Below, piece by piece: positions 63,967-64,000 of a stretch of 64,000 nt of DNA. Origin of the DNA: Pseudoxanthomonas sp. CF385 (GTDB lineage: Bacteria; Pseudomonadota; Gammaproteobacteria; Xanthomonadales; Xanthomonadaceae). How positions within the stretch are numbered: position 1 is the first letter of the stretch; every line of letters begins with the position of its first letter. A program made the translations under genes and the position numbers. Below the pieces are notes generated by a model. It ran no database searches and had not been told where the DNA came from. It saw nothing but the letters and a program-made list of their open reading frames with translations. The stretch is from assembly GCF_900104255.1 (NCBI RefSeq), contig NZ_FNKZ01000003.1:265841-329840 (forward strand). The letters are read 5' to 3'.

Positions 63967-64000
63967 ATGAGGATGCTCATCGCAATCTGTACGCTGGCCC
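63967..64000 (+). CDS. Cassette 20 protein, partial, N-terminus only
   Basis: ATG 63967 lies nine bases after the cassette border (63958). The visible residues MRMLIAICTLA look like the start of a signal peptide or lipoprotein signal. The rest is outside the window. Confidence 0.5.
   Translation, partial: MRMLIAICTLA

Larger units (their letters stand above)
55343..64000 (+). mobile_element. Sedentary chromosomal integron (intI, attI, 19 complete cassettes, array continues past window)
   Basis: A tyrosine integrase gene with the integron-specific insertion is divergent from a cassette array. The array contains 19 attC sites, nearly identical in sequence, spaced ~290-460 bp apart, all cassette genes pointing away from intI. 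Near-identical attC sites and many unknown small genes are the hallmark of sedentary chromosomal (super-) integrons. The array leaves the window within cassette 20. By eye the cassettes are clearly less GC-rich than the surrounding chromosome. Confidence 0.95.

Overview
This window looks like a chromosomal segment of a gammaproteobacterium of the Xanthomonadaceae, probably near Pseudoxanthomonas or Stenotrophomonas. The grounds are the very GC-rich coding sequence with long antisense shadow frames, the TonB receptor/tryptophan-halogenase/LacI sugar locus, the pgsA-tRNA gene order, glutamine at GyrA position 83, and an integron with Xanthomonas-type attC sites. The genus is inferred from gene order and protein character; no database search was possible.

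Positions 1-14.5 kb (all minus strand) hold a carbohydrate utilisation locus: a GH3 beta-glucosidase, a LacI-type regulator, a TonB-dependent receptor followed by a flavin-dependent halogenase, then a lipoprotein glycosidase of the GH144/'glycoamylase' type, a sugar-binding lipoprotein, two ABC permeases and a discoidin-domain protein cut by the window edge. Five copies of a 14-bp palindrome (consensus TGTAAnCGnTTnCA) lie in front of its transcription units. This suggests one local LacI regulon, plausibly for a beta-glucan such as beta-1,2-glucan.

Positions 14.6-30.1 kb are mostly housekeeping: yciI-bolA, scpA-scpB-rluB, an FAD oxidoreductase and ferredoxin-NADP reductase, a TlpA-like thioredoxin with a lipoprotein hydrolase, glutathione peroxidase, a membrane protein, an amidohydrolase, an M3 peptidase, a DnaJ-class co-chaperone and a peroxiredoxin. 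Positions 30.2-40.7 kb hold pbpC, a bacterial alpha-2-macroglobulin, gyrA and tRNA-Val. Positions 40.7-43.3 kb hold a glutamate-synthase-like flavoprotein and two small membrane proteins.

Positions 43.4-56.4 kb form one tightly packed minus-strand run: intI, comEC, exbB, exbD, msbA, lpxK, kdsB, a low-molecular-weight phosphatase, a thioredoxin/NHL protein, uvrC, pgsA, then tRNA-Gly, -Cys, -Gly and -Leu. Genes overlap or nearly touch throughout. The pgsA stop codon lies inside the first tRNA gene, and the integron integrase overlaps the start of comEC, the DNA-uptake channel gene.

Positions 56.4-64.0 kb are a sedentary chromosomal integron array read away from intI: a candidate Pc promoter, an attI crossover point, 19 complete gene cassettes with 19 attC sites, and the start of a twentieth. 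Nearly all cassette proteins are unknown; about half carry signal peptides, lipoboxes or membrane segments. The most notable structure is that the two ends of almost every cassette match as inverted repeats of 8-13 bp, beyond the 7-bp attC core. In addition, most cassette genes take their stop codon from the attC core, and four read through into a shared attC-encoded C-terminal peptide.
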